From: BM524 sp041554435
GTDB taxonomy: Bacteria; Bacteroidota; Bacteroidia; Bacteroidales; F082
DNA length: 42,471 bases
Direction of reading: 5' to 3'
Assembly: GCA_041554435.1 (NCBI GenBank)
Contig: JBFFLX010000011.1
Location: forward strand, 1 to 42,471
Part shown: piece by piece, positions 24,091-33,002 of the stretch
Layout: each line of letters opens with the position of its first letter
Numbering within the stretch: position 1 is the first letter of the stretch
Notes under the pieces: generated by a model
The model's input: the letters and a program-made list of their open reading frames with translations, nothing else
What the model was told of the DNA's origin: nothing
The model's database searches: none
Translations under genes and position numbers: made by a program

Positions 24091-27000
24091 ATGAAGAGAA
24101 TTTACCTATCATTAATTAGCATTATATTATTTGGCATGCTGGCTTCGGCTCAGCCAAAAATTGATAAGAATACATTTGGTGATATTCAACTACGTAATAT
24201 TGGTCCTGCTGCAATGAGTGGTCGTATATCTGCTGTTGACGCACTATCAAGCGACCCAAGAATAATCTATGTTGCTACAGCCGGAGGAGGGATTTATAAA
24301 TCCGAAAATGGCGGGACTACCTTCAAGCAGGTATTTGATGATGAAATACAGGCTGTTGGAGAAGTGCGTATCGACCAAAAACATCCTGATACAGTTTGGG
24401 CCGGAACAGGTGAACCATGGACAAGGAATAGTACATCGGTTGGAAATGGAATATACTTGTCGAAAGACGGAGGTAAAACCTGGAAGAATAAAGGTTTGGA
24501 AAAAACAGAAAGATTTTCTTACATAAAAATAAACCCCCACAATTCAAATGAGGTTTATGCAGCAGCATTAGGCCCTTTGTGGAATGCCAGTGAAGACAGA
24601 GGCCTTTATAAAACAACTGATTTTGGTGAAAACTGGAAAAAGATACTTTATGTTGACGAAAATACCGGTTGTTCCAGCGTGGCCATCGACCCTGAAAACC
24701 CTCAAAGAATTTATGCTGGTTTCTGGGATTTAAGACGCTATCCCTGGTCATTCAGATCCGGTGGTAAAGGCAGTGGCTTATATGTTTCTGAAAATGGAGG
24801 AGAAAATTGGGATAGAATAACTGATGGCCTTCCCAAAGGAATTTGGGGAAGAGTACATATTGAAATAAGTCCTGTCGATAATAATGTAGTTTATCTTTTG
24901 GTAGAAGCCGAAAAAACATCCTTTTACCGTTCAACTAACAAAGGAAAATCGTGGGAACTAATGAATAATAGTTCTAATGATGTTGGAGAAAGACCATTTT
25001 ATTTTGGATTCTTTGTGCCCGACCCAATTGATAGCAGTAGGGTTTATAAACCTGGTTTTAGACTGCAAGTAAGTGATGATGGAGGAAAAACTTTTATGAG
25101 CCCGGCAATAAAAGGAGGTAATTTCCACAGCGATGTTCATGATTTATGGATTTCTCCAAGCGATAATAATTTTATGTATCTGGCAACTGATGGTGGTCTT
25201 TACATTTCACGTGACGCTGCTAACACCTGGTCATTCTGCCGAAATATTCCTGTGTCGCAATTCTATCATGTAAGTGTTGATAATGATAAACCATATAATA
25301 TTTTTGGAGGGCTACAGGACAATGGTTCTTGGATTGCACCTTCAAAGTCGGCAGGTGGTATCACTAATTCCGATTGGAAACGAGTAGGTTGGGGTGATGG
25401 ATTTAATGTTCTTCGCGATCCTGAGGATGATAATATTATGTATTGGCAGTGGCAGGGTGGAGGAACCAGAAGAGCGTATCTGGATACCAGAGAGTTAAAA
25501 GATATAAAGCCTTATTCTGAAGATGGAACAGAACTTCGTTTTCACTGGAATACTCCAATGGTTATAGGACCAAAATCAGGTAAATTATATATGGGTAGCC
25601 AGTTTTTATTTGTTTCTTCCGATAAGGGAAATTCCTGGGAAAAAATTTCTCCTGACTTAACAACCAATGATCCTGAAAAATTAAATCAGGAGGAAACAGG
25701 AGGACTTACCCTGGATAATTCTGATGCCGAAAATCATTGTACCATATTCACTATAGGAGAATCGCCTCTGGATGAAAACATAATCTGGGTAGGTACCGAT
25801 GACGGAAATGTGCAGTTAACAAAAGATGGTGGAAAAACATGGGAGAATCTTATTAGTAATTTTCAGGACCTTCCTCCTGCTACTTGGGTTTCATATATAG
25901 AACCTTCGAATTATAATAAGGCTATTGCTTATGTAACTTTCGATGGCCACAGAATGGGAGACAGAAAAGCATGGGTTTTCAAAACTGAAGATTTTGGTAA
26001 AACATGGCAAAATATTACATCAGAGAATATCGACGCTTATTGTCATATTATAAAAGAGGATTTAAAGAACCCCGATTTATTATTTCTTGGTACTGAGTAC
26101 GGTTTATTTTTGACCATAGACGGTGGGCATAACTGGACCCGATTTACCGGCAATATGCCGAAAGTATCGGTAAGGGATATGGTGTTCCAGAAAAGAGAAA
26201 ACGACCTGATAATTGCAACTCATGGCAGAGGTATTTACGTTCTCGATGATTTAACCCCAATTCAGGATTTAACAGTTGAAAAATTATCTCAAAATATAGC
26301 CTTCCTTAATTCCCGTCCATATAAAATGGGATTTAATTATGGAATGGGTGGTACAACAGGTGATGATGGTTTCAGGGGACAAAATCCATCGGAAACTATG
26401 ATGATTACTTACTATATGAAAAAGCGCCATATATTTGGCGATATGAGCCTGGAAGTATTTGATGCAAAAGGAAATAAAATAAAAACATTGCCAGCCGGAA
26501 AACGTAAAGGAATAAACAGAGTTAAATGGCAAATGCGCATGGAAAAGCCAAAAGTTCCTTCTTCAGTTCAATTACTTGGAAACGCTATGGTTGGTCCTGA
26601 ATATGCCCCTGGAGAATACTCCGTAAGAATCATAAAAAACAAAGATACCATCATGGGAAATATGATGGTTGAATATTATGAAAATCCTCACCATAGTTCT
26701 GCAGATCGTGATAAAAGACACCAAATTGTTATGGAGGCCTATAATTTGCTGGAAGACCTTGCTTTTGTCGATAATCAAATTATCGAAATCGGAAAACAGG
26801 CAAGACAAAAATCGGATTCTGTTTCAGGCTCGATGTCTAAAAAACTGATTGCTCTGGCTGATAATATGGATGAGTTAAGATCCAGAATTCTTGCTACAAA
26901 AGAAGGTAGAATTACCGGCGAGGAGAGAATCAGAGAACGTTTGGGCGAAATTTATGGTGGAGTAATGAGTTATGATGGTAAACCTACTCAGTCGCAGATA

Positions 27001-27159
27001 GATGGCCTTGAAGAGTTAAAACAGCAAATTAATGAGATAGAAGATAGTTTGTCTGAATTGCAAAATAATCAAATTAGCAAGTTTAACAGTAAATTAGCGA
27101 AATCTGGTGTAACTCCAATAAAAACTACTGGTAGAGAAGCCTTTTTTAAGGAGAAATAA
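24091..27159 (+). CDS. Secreted sortilin/VPS10-like BNR beta-propeller protein
   Basis: A 1022-residue exported protein with signal peptide MKRIYLSLISIILFGMLASAQ. The first roughly 730 residues consist of repeated BNR/Asp-box units, visible as IYKSENGGTTF, IYLSKDGGKTW, LYKTTDFGENW, LYVSENGGENW, FYRSTNKGKSW, LQVSDDGGKTF, VQLTKDGGKTW, FKTEDFGKTW and LFLTIDGGHNW, as in Sortilin-N/VPS10 or glycosyl-hydrolase-like propellers. Residues about 750-1022 form a second domain with Ig-like strands (MSLEVFDAKGNKIKTLPAGKRKGINRVKWQMRM) and a helical, coiled-coil-like tail. It lacks a T9SS sorting domain. Ligand or substrate is unknown; the propeller scaffold is not itself proof of sialidase activity. Confidence 0.85.
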   Translation: MKRIYLSLISIILFGMLASAQPKIDKNTFGDIQLRNIGPAAMSGRISAVDALSSDPRIIYVATAGGGIYKSENGGTTFKQVFDDEIQAVGEVRIDQKHPDTVWAGTGEPWTRNSTSVGNGIYLSKDGGKTWKNKGLEKTERFSYIKINPHNSNEVYAAALGPLWNASEDRGLYKTTDFGENWKKILYVDENTGCSSVAIDPENPQRIYAGFWDLRRYPWSFRSGGKGSGLYVSENGGENWDRITDGLPKGIWGRVHIEISPVDNNVVYLLVEAEKTSFYRSTNKGKSWELMNNSSNDVGERPFYFGFFVPDPIDSSRVYKPGFRLQVSDDGGKTFMSPAIKGGNFHSDVHDLWISPSDNNFMYLATDGGLYISRDAANTWSFCRNIPVSQFYHVSVDNDKPYNIFGGLQDNGSWIAPSKSAGGITNSDWKRVGWGDGFNVLRDPEDDNIMYWQWQGGGTRRAYLDTRELKDIKPYSEDGTELRFHWNTPMVIGPKSGKLYMGSQFLFVSSDKGNSWEKISPDLTTNDPEKLNQEETGGLTLDNSDAENHCTIFTIGESPLDENIIWVGTDDGNVQLTKDGGKTWENLISNFQDLPPATWVSYIEPSNYNKAIAYVTFDGHRMGDRKAWVFKTEDFGKTWQNITSENIDAYCHIIKEDLKNPDLLFLGTEYGLFLTIDGGHNWTRFTGNMPKVSVRDMVFQKRENDLIIATHGRGIYVLDDLTPIQDLTVEKLSQNIAFLNSRPYKMGFNYGMGGTTGDDGFRGQNPSETMMITYYMKKRHIFGDMSLEVFDAKGNKIKTLPAGKRKGINRVKWQMRMEKPKVPSSVQLLGNAMVGPEYAPGEYSVRIIKNKDTIMGNMMVEYYENPHHSSADRDKRHQIVMEAYNLLEDLAFVDNQIIEIGKQARQKSDSVSGSMSKKLIALADNMDELRSRILATKEGRITGEERIRERLGEIYGGVMSYDGKPTQSQIDGLEELKQQINEIEDSLSELQNNQISKFNSKLAKSGVTPIKTTGREAFFKEK

Positions 27160-27306
27160 TAAATAAAAGTTTATATCTTTTCTTCCCCGGTGGCTAGTTG
27201 TATGAGGACATATTATTAAAATTAATGCACAATTGCAATTGATTTGAATTACTTATTTTACCGTTTTTTAATACTAAATACTTGCAAATAATTGAAACTC
27301 AATGCA

Positions 27307-27327
27307 ACAATTAACATTGATAATTGT
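27307..27327. repeat. Short inverted repeat upstream of T9SS propeller gene
   Basis: ACAATTA (27307-27313) and TAATTGT (27321-27327) form a perfect 7-bp inverted repeat with a 7-nt spacer, 68 nt before the ATG at 27395. It could be an operator or a weak hairpin; in such AT-rich sequence chance is also possible. The 235-nt gap 27160-27394 otherwise shows nothing clear. Confidence 0.3.
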
Positions 27328-27394
27328 CATATATTAGCATGCAATATTTCCTTTCATTAATTTCCAATATTAAGGATTTAACGCTGACATACAT

Positions 27395-30133
27395 ATGAAT
27401 AAATTTACCATCAAGATGAAAAGAAATTTACTGTTAACATTATCTCTATTAGTAGTAATAGTTTTAGGTTTTTTAATTTTTCCTTCTCAAAAGGAAGATA
27501 AAAGAGCGGAATATGAAGCGCGTATTCTCGAATCGGCAAAAAGTTTAGAAGCCCTGCAGTCAAAATCGTCTGAAGGAATTAAAGCCGCTGATCAGCCTGA
27601 TATGGCTGCCTTTCAGGAGTTTGTTTCGACTATGGATCCTGAGTTGGGTTATGTTCCTGAAAAGAGATTGTTTGATGCCTATAAAACCACACGTAGGTTA
27701 ATGAAAGATCAAAACTCAAATCGCGATTACGAACCTATGATTGAATGGCAGGGAACCGAGGCAAGTTTAGGAGGTCGTACACGTGCACTAATGTTTGATC
27801 CCAATGATGCTGACAAAAATAAAGTTTGGGCAGGTGGGGTAACCGGCGGACTATGGTATAACAACAATATTACAAGCCAATCAGCAGTATGGCAAGCAGT
27901 TGATGATTTCTGGCCAAGCCTGGCAGTAAGTTGTATTACTTACGATCCTACAAATACACAAACAATGTATGTGGGAACCGGCGAAGCACAAACGGCAAGA
28001 ATTATTTATAGAAAATCTTCGGGCTTGGGAGTAGGTATTTTTAAGACTACAGATGGTGGAGAAAGTTGGGATTTAATTCCATCAACCTCCGATTTTGCTT
28101 ATGTTACCGATGTAGTTGTGAGAGATGAAGATGGTGTTGGTGTAATATATGCGGGCGTGGCATCGGGAACTTATATGGGTGAGAACCATGAGAGCCAGCC
28201 TTCGGATGGATTATACCGATCAGATAATGGTGGAGAAAGCTGGACACAGGTTCTGCCTATTATAAATGGTACTTTCGGAGGTAATCCTTACGCTCCTTCC
28301 GATATTGAAATTTCGGGCAATGGTAGAATTTTTGTCGGAACAATGGAGAACCTAAACCAGAATGGCGGTGCAACTATTCTGTATTCGGATAGTGGATTGG
28401 AAGGCAGTTGGAACGTATATGATTATTATAATACTTTGATAAGTGGAGAGAGTTATTATAATATTCCGGCAAGAACTATAATAGCCGTTGCTCCATCAAA
28501 TCCTGATCGTGTTTATGCCCAGTTTGCTGCGGGCTATGATAATGGATTTACCTATTATAGAGGACGTTATATGGTTAATTCTGCTGATGGAGGTGAAAAT
28601 TGGATAGCTATGTCGCCACCCAATACCGACCAATGGGCTACTTTGGCCTGGCATGCATTTATACTGCAAGTAGATCCAAATAATGAAGAAGGTGTATTTA
28701 CCGGCGGCCTCGACCTATGGAAAATATCCTCAATTGGACAAAGCTGGAGAAGGGTTTCCGACTGGAGCCTCATGTATGAAGGAGGAGGGGATGCTTATGT
28801 CCATGCCGATCAGCATAATATCCAGTACAGACCAGATAATGAAAATAATGCAGTTTTTTCCAGCGATGGAGGAGTTTTCTTTTCAGAAACAACAAATATG
28901 AATTATCCAATATTCGAAGAGAGAAATCAGGGATATAACACATTGCAATACTATTCGTGTGCCATAGACCCAACGCCGGGAGCCGAAAATTATATCGGAG
29001 GTCTTCAGGATAATGGTACACTGCTTTATAACAATGGTTCCACAAATATCAATAATATGATAGATGGCGGTGATGGAGCATTTTGTTTCTGGGATAAAAA
29101 TCAGTCAGAAATTTATCTTTCATCAGTTTATTATAACAGATACTCGAGTTTCTACTTTGGTTCTCCTGCTGGTTATGTTGATGGTAATTCCGGAACATTT
29201 ATAAGCCCGGCAGATTATGATTACAATCTGAATTATCTCTATTCCAATGGAGTAAGTTTTACAGGTGGAAATGCAAATAAAATTCTCCGTATAACGGGAA
29301 TACCATGGAGCATGAACGACCAATTGGTGAATATTGGAACATCAATTTCAGTTCCTTTTTCACATATAAAATATTCTCGTTTTTCTCCTGTCGGAACCTC
29401 AACTATTTTTGTTGGTTCCACATCTGGCAAACTCTATAAGGTAGAAACTATGAATGCTACTCCAGAAACTACTGACATAGGTAGTCCTGATTTCCCAAAT
29501 GCAAGTATTTCTTGTGTTGCAATTGGAAAGTCGGAAGATACACTGCTGGTAACTTTCTCAAACTATGGAGTTTCATCTGTATGGCAGACTTATGATGGTG
29601 GTTTAAACTGGCAGGAAAAAGAAACTAACCTTCCTGATATGCCTATCAGATGGGCGATTTACCATCCGGATAATAACGGACAAGCTTTGCTTGCAACGGA
29701 AACAGGAGTCTGGGCCACAAATACTCTGAAATATGAAAATACAGAATGGGCGCCGGCCATTGATGGTATGGCGAATGTGAGAGTTGATATGTTGCAATTA
29801 AGAGATGGCGATGATGTTGTTTTAGCAGCTACCCACGGAAGAGGAATGTTTACTGCCGAATATAATATTGATTTGTATACCGGAGTGAATGATTATACTG
29901 AAAATGAGAAAATTGAAATATATCCAAATCCCACTTCAAGTGTTTTAAATATAGTGATTGAATCTAAAGCCGACCTTTATATTTATGACATCAGTGGCAA
30001 ATTAATTTTGTCAAATAAAAATGTTGAAGATCCTATTGTTATTGATGTAAGTGATTATAAAACAGGATCATATGTAGTAAAATTAAAGTATAAAAACGGA
30101 ACTACTTCCAGTCGGATAGTTGTGGTTAATTGA
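27395..30133 (+). CDS. T9SS-secreted BNR/VPS10-like beta-propeller protein
   Basis: A 912-residue secreted protein. The N-terminal segment NLLLTLSLLVVIVLGFLIF is a signal or anchor; ATG 27395 or the inner ATG at 27416 (MKRNLLL) may start it. A pro-like charged helical part (about 30-105) precedes two stretches of Asp-box repeats, e.g. IFKTTDGGESW, LYRSDNGGESW and TYDGGLNW, as in the gene before. The last 75 residues are a type A T9SS C-terminal sorting domain: IEIYPNPTSSVLNI, LYIYDISGKLI, and YKTGSYVVKLKYKNGTTSSRIVV. This directs export through PorU-dependent attachment. Activity unknown. Confidence 0.88.
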   Translation: MNKFTIKMKRNLLLTLSLLVVIVLGFLIFPSQKEDKRAEYEARILESAKSLEALQSKSSEGIKAADQPDMAAFQEFVSTMDPELGYVPEKRLFDAYKTTRRLMKDQNSNRDYEPMIEWQGTEASLGGRTRALMFDPNDADKNKVWAGGVTGGLWYNNNITSQSAVWQAVDDFWPSLAVSCITYDPTNTQTMYVGTGEAQTARIIYRKSSGLGVGIFKTTDGGESWDLIPSTSDFAYVTDVVVRDEDGVGVIYAGVASGTYMGENHESQPSDGLYRSDNGGESWTQVLPIINGTFGGNPYAPSDIEISGNGRIFVGTMENLNQNGGATILYSDSGLEGSWNVYDYYNTLISGESYYNIPARTIIAVAPSNPDRVYAQFAAGYDNGFTYYRGRYMVNSADGGENWIAMSPPNTDQWATLAWHAFILQVDPNNEEGVFTGGLDLWKISSIGQSWRRVSDWSLMYEGGGDAYVHADQHNIQYRPDNENNAVFSSDGGVFFSETTNMNYPIFEERNQGYNTLQYYSCAIDPTPGAENYIGGLQDNGTLLYNNGSTNINNMIDGGDGAFCFWDKNQSEIYLSSVYYNRYSSFYFGSPAGYVDGNSGTFISPADYDYNLNYLYSNGVSFTGGNANKILRITGIPWSMNDQLVNIGTSISVPFSHIKYSRFSPVGTSTIFVGSTSGKLYKVETMNATPETTDIGSPDFPNASISCVAIGKSEDTLLVTFSNYGVSSVWQTYDGGLNWQEKETNLPDMPIRWAIYHPDNNGQALLATETGVWATNTLKYENTEWAPAIDGMANVRVDMLQLRDGDDVVLAATHGRGMFTAEYNIDLYTGVNDYTENEKIEIYPNPTSSVLNIVIESKADLYIYDISGKLILSNKNVEDPIVIDVSDYKTGSYVVKLKYKNGTTSSRIVVVN

Positions 30134-30176
30134 TTAAAGGTATTCGATAAATAAAAAATATTAATATCCTTATATT

Positions 30177-30209
30177 TTTGCTTTAATTCAGCCGAAAGCC
30201 TTATTTTTG
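30177..30209 (+). promoter_or_regulatory. Promoter of membrane AlbA_2 gene
   Basis: TTTG (30177-30180), a 21-nt spacer and TATTTTTG (30202-30209) match the -33/-7 consensus, with a leader near 14 nt before the ATG at 30228. A second TATTTTTG (30173-30180) overlaps the -33 box and could be an upstream start. Confidence 0.6.
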
Positions 30210-30227
30210 TGTTGAAAATATTTTTCT

Positions 30228-31802
30228 ATGAGAAAAAAAATAAGACTTGGGATATCCATATTATTTCTTGTTCTGTCAGTTATAAGTTATTTACTTTATT
30301 TGCAAGGTAGTGATAGAAAGGTTTATTCCGATGAACTTATTAATTCCGAATCAATGGTTTTTAAGAAAAACCTTAATTCCTTTCTTAATATCGCTGAAGA
30401 CAATATGAAAACTTCCAGACGAAATTTATTGTCGGATTCAATAGGTAAATTTTCTCACCACAAACTCAATAAAATATTTACTTCGCAAATAAAAGATAAT
30501 AAGTTAGTTAAAGGTGTTTTGCTTTTGGCTAACGATATAAATTATGCACTTATAAAACAAGACAATACATGGACAACAACCTTCTCAAGTAAAAAAAATG
30601 ATAGTTTGCTTGACTGGTCACGATTGGATAATAAACTTGAGATCATTAGCCAATGGAGTGATACATATAATTTCTTTCTGGATAGCACCAACAGATTAAT
30701 TGTAGCCGGGATTACCGATTCAACAGGTCTTACATTCTGGAGAGCCGTAGAAAGTGAAATACCCGATAAGAAAAAGTTATTAATAGAAATTTCAGGCTTT
30801 GAAAATGCAGAAGGAAAAAATTATTCTTTAGGCCTAATTTATACAACCACCGATATATCAAATAGTTTTTCCAGTGTTCTGTCGTTTCAAAATCCAATGG
30901 TTAACCTAATAAATGAGAGAGGAAAACTGATAACACCAATCAGTTCCACCGATAGTACCCTTTTAGTAAATAATGATATTGTTAAAAAGGATGTGGAAAA
31001 ACTAATAAACTCATGGCTTTCAGACACAATTAGTGCATCAAAAACATTTTCTTTCGAAAAGGAAAATCAAGTTTATTGGACACGAATAGATACCATAAAT
31101 CAATATGGAATTAAAGGATTTTCCATTACCGTTTCTGATAATGATATTAATCGTTCAGTGAGTTTTTTAGCAAGCAAATATCTGTATGCGGCAATCTTAT
31201 TATTCGGACTAAGTGTATTGTTCATTTTACTTTGGTTTTTTGGGAAAAAGCCATCAAAAATTGTTTTTCAAAGTATAGAAAGGCATAGCCGTGAGCAGAT
31301 TAAAAGTTTGATAAACAATGGTGAAACTTCAGCTGTTGAATATAAATCCTCTCTGCGTTATGATTATCGGGAGCAAAAGGAGAATAAAATACTCGAAAAT
31401 GTAATATTGAAAAGCATTTCGGCTTTCGCCAATGCAAAAGGTGGAACATTGCTTATAGGAGTAGATGATGATATGAATGTTCTGGGCTTGGAAAATGATT
31501 TTAGAACCTTAAAAAAACATACCGCCGACTATTTTGAATTGCATTTAAACAGGCTGATTACTAATCAGTTTGGGATAAGTTTTGTTAACGAATACCTTTT
31601 AATATATTTCGAGGAATTTGAAAACAAAACTATTTGTATAATTCAAATTAATCCGGCAAATTCACCAACTTTTGTTAAACTCAAGGAGAAAAATGGGGGA
31701 GTGGTTGAAAAGTTTTATGTGCGCTCGGGAAATTCATCTCAACAAATTAGTTCCTTAAAAGAAATACAGGATTATGTAATAAGTCGATTCAGAAATAATT
31801 AA
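30228..31802 (+). CDS. Membrane protein: extracytoplasmic domain fused to Schlafen/AlbA_2 domain
   Basis: A 524-residue two-TM protein. A first helix (IRLGISILFLVLSVISYLLYL, about 5-25) leads to an extracytoplasmic domain of about 290 residues with Cache/PAS-like alternating strands; a second helix (YLYAAILLFGLSVLFILLWFFG, about 318-340) leads to the cytoplasm. The C-terminal domain (about 360-520) is AlbA_2/Schlafen-type: SAVEYKSSL, then FANAKGGTLLIGVDDDMNVLGL, and a final KFYVRSGNSSQQ motif. Such domains bind nucleic acid or nucleotide and are often in regulators. Membrane anchoring suggests signal-controlled regulation, but that is inference. tadA follows after 10 nt. Confidence 0.82.
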   Translation: MRKKIRLGISILFLVLSVISYLLYLQGSDRKVYSDELINSESMVFKKNLNSFLNIAEDNMKTSRRNLLSDSIGKFSHHKLNKIFTSQIKDNKLVKGVLLLANDINYALIKQDNTWTTTFSSKKNDSLLDWSRLDNKLEIISQWSDTYNFFLDSTNRLIVAGITDSTGLTFWRAVESEIPDKKKLLIEISGFENAEGKNYSLGLIYTTTDISNSFSSVLSFQNPMVNLINERGKLITPISSTDSTLLVNNDIVKKDVEKLINSWLSDTISASKTFSFEKENQVYWTRIDTINQYGIKGFSITVSDNDINRSVSFLASKYLYAAILLFGLSVLFILLWFFGKKPSKIVFQSIERHSREQIKSLINNGETSAVEYKSSLRYDYREQKENKILENVILKSISAFANAKGGTLLIGVDDDMNVLGLENDFRTLKKHTADYFELHLNRLITNQFGISFVNEYLLIYFEEFENKTICIIQINPANSPTFVKLKEKNGGVVEKFYVRSGNSSQQISSLKEIQDYVISRFRNN

Positions 31803-31812
31803 ACTGAGGTTA

Positions 31813-32256
31813 ATGCTTAACAATAAATCACATGAATATTTTATGAAGGAAGCTTTGAAAGAAGCAGAAAAGGCTCTTGCCAGAGATGAGGTACCTGTAG
31901 GTGCTATTGTAGTTTGCAATAATCAGGTAATAGCACGTGCTCATAATCTTACTGAGACTTTAAACGATGTTACTGCGCATGCCGAAATGCAGGCTTTTAC
32001 CGCTGCTGCTGATAATATTGGAGGCAAATATCTAAATGATTGCATCCTTTATGTTACCCTTGAACCCTGTATAATGTGCGCTGGTGCTTCTTTTTGGACA
32101 AAACTTACTACCATTGTATATGGTGCAAAGGATAAAAAAAGAGGATACTCATTGAGCAATTCAAAGATATTACATCCAAAAACAACTGTAATATCAGGCA
32201 TTATGGAAGAGGAGTGTTCGGAAATTCTAAACAACTTTTTTAAATCAAAGCGTTAA
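31813..32256 (+). CDS. tadA: tRNA-specific adenosine deaminase TadA
   Basis: Converts wobble adenosine 34 to inosine in tRNA-Arg(ACG). The 147 residues have the zinc deaminase motifs HAEMQAF (His and catalytic Glu) and LEPCIMCAGA (two Cys), plus the N-terminal EAEKALARDEVPVGAIVV. Starts at the ATG 31813, 10 nt after the AlbA_2 gene, so likely co-transcribed. No terminator is visible directly after it. Confidence 0.96.
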   Translation: MLNNKSHEYFMKEALKEAEKALARDEVPVGAIVVCNNQVIARAHNLTETLNDVTAHAEMQAFTAAADNIGGKYLNDCILYVTLEPCIMCAGASFWTKLTTIVYGAKDKKRGYSLSNSKILHPKTTVISGIMEEECSEILNNFFKSKR

Positions 32257-32333
32257 TCGATAATCTTCTATACTTATGAACAATTGTTAATAAACCCTGT
32301 TAGTAGTTTGTTGATTTCTAATGGCTTATTATA

Positions 32334-32365
32334 CTTGACAATTTTCTTGCACATCCCTACATTTG
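32334..32365 (+). promoter_or_regulatory. Promoter of the unidentified RNA gene
   Basis: CTTG (32334-32337), a 20-nt spacer and TACATTTG (32358-32365) fit the -33/-7 consensus, predicting a transcript start near 32370. No ATG with a good frame is downstream before the structured region. Confidence 0.6.
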
Positions 32366-32369
32366 TATC

Positions 32370-32768
32370 AGCAATATAAATAAAAGGCAGATTGCTCTTG
32401 CTGGAAATTCACATATCCCTCGGGATACTGAGATTGGGTCTGAGAAATGCCGGACGATGCGGAGGTTAAGTCCAAAGCAGAGAAAGGGATAATCGGAATC
32501 AGCCGAAAGGCAGAAAGCGAGAACGGGAATAGCGAAAGCGAAATCCCTGGCCGATGCAGGAATCCTTGAGAAACCTCATGCAGGTCAAATCTTGCGAAGC
32601 GATGGAAGCCGAGAGGCCAAATTGCAGAGCATACATCAAAGTTGCACAGCCCACGGGTTGTAAAGCGTAGTAGCCAAAATAAAAAATTGCCGCTTGACAG
32701 ATGCTACGGCATAGGTTAAAGTGAGCCGGAAATTGATTTTCAAAGATTGATTTCCGGCTTTTTTTTAT
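32370..32768 (+). ncRNA. Unidentified structured RNA, about 390 nt
   Basis: The only long non-coding gap in the window (32257-33002). About 390 nt are bounded by a promoter (32334-32365) and a strong terminator (32724-32767), and are clearly richer in G+C than the flanks. Several short hairpins can be drawn: TATCC-CTCG-GGATA (32414-32427 area), TCGG/CCGA, GGGAT (32487-32491) with ATCCC (32543-32547) enclosing GC-GAAA-GC, GCC-GAGA-GGC, ACAGCC-CACG-GGTTGT, and TGCCG/CGGCA near 32690-32710. GNRA loops are typical of structured RNAs. It lacks the conserved motifs of RNase P RNA, tmRNA and SRP RNA; its family is unrecognised. The rest of the gap shows only exbB promoter sequences. Confidence 0.6.
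32724..32767 (+). terminator. Terminator of the unidentified RNA
   Basis: A 10-bp stem AGCCGGAAAT (32724-32733) / ATTTCCGGCT (32750-32759) with a 16-nt loop, then nine T. The 3' arm can alternatively pair with GCTGGAAAT at 32400-32408. Confidence 0.9.
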
Positions 32769-32891
32769 TTATTGTTTTGAACTTTGGTACGGTTTGTGTT
32801 TGTTTCCTCATGGTGAATTTAGAATTACGGAATAACCAATGATGTTCGAACATTAAATAAAAAATTTTCTTTTTTTACTATTATATATTTC

Positions 32892-32899
32892 TATCTTTG
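32892..32899 (+). promoter_or_regulatory. -7 element upstream of exbB (distal)
   Basis: TATCTTTG matches TAnnTTTG exactly; the -33 region is only T-rich. The leader to the exbB ATG would be about 100 nt. A second TAACTTTG (32948-32955) lies nearer the gene, so tandem starts are possible. Confidence 0.5.
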
Positions 32900-32947
32900 C
32901 CTTTTTATGTTTAATGAGTAAATTAATAACTTTATAAAAATAATTTA

Positions 32948-32955
32948 TAACTTTG
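32948..32955 (+). promoter_or_regulatory. -7 element upstream of exbB (proximal)
   Basis: TAACTTTG fits TAnnTTTG, 47 nt before the exbB start at 33003. The -33 region is weak (TTTA at 32931-32934). Confidence 0.35.
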
Positions 32956-33002
32956 TAGATTAAGAAAGAGTTATAATAATTCAGAAATCAATTTTTACAA
33001 AA

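Noticed and set aside
32447..32569. A 40-codon open frame inside the RNA gene
   Set aside because: It has no visible ribosome site and covers purine-rich hairpin sequence. The frame is short enough to arise by chance; the structured-RNA reading fits better.
32370..32768. RNase P RNA, tmRNA or SRP RNA at the non-coding gap
   Set aside because: The GAGGAAAGTCC / ACAGAACCCGGCTTA pair of RNase P RNA, the tRNA-like ends of tmRNA and the SRP GGAAGCAGC loop are all missing. A faint GACAGA...GGC...TA likeness near 32695 does not pair with the upstream GTCC segment.
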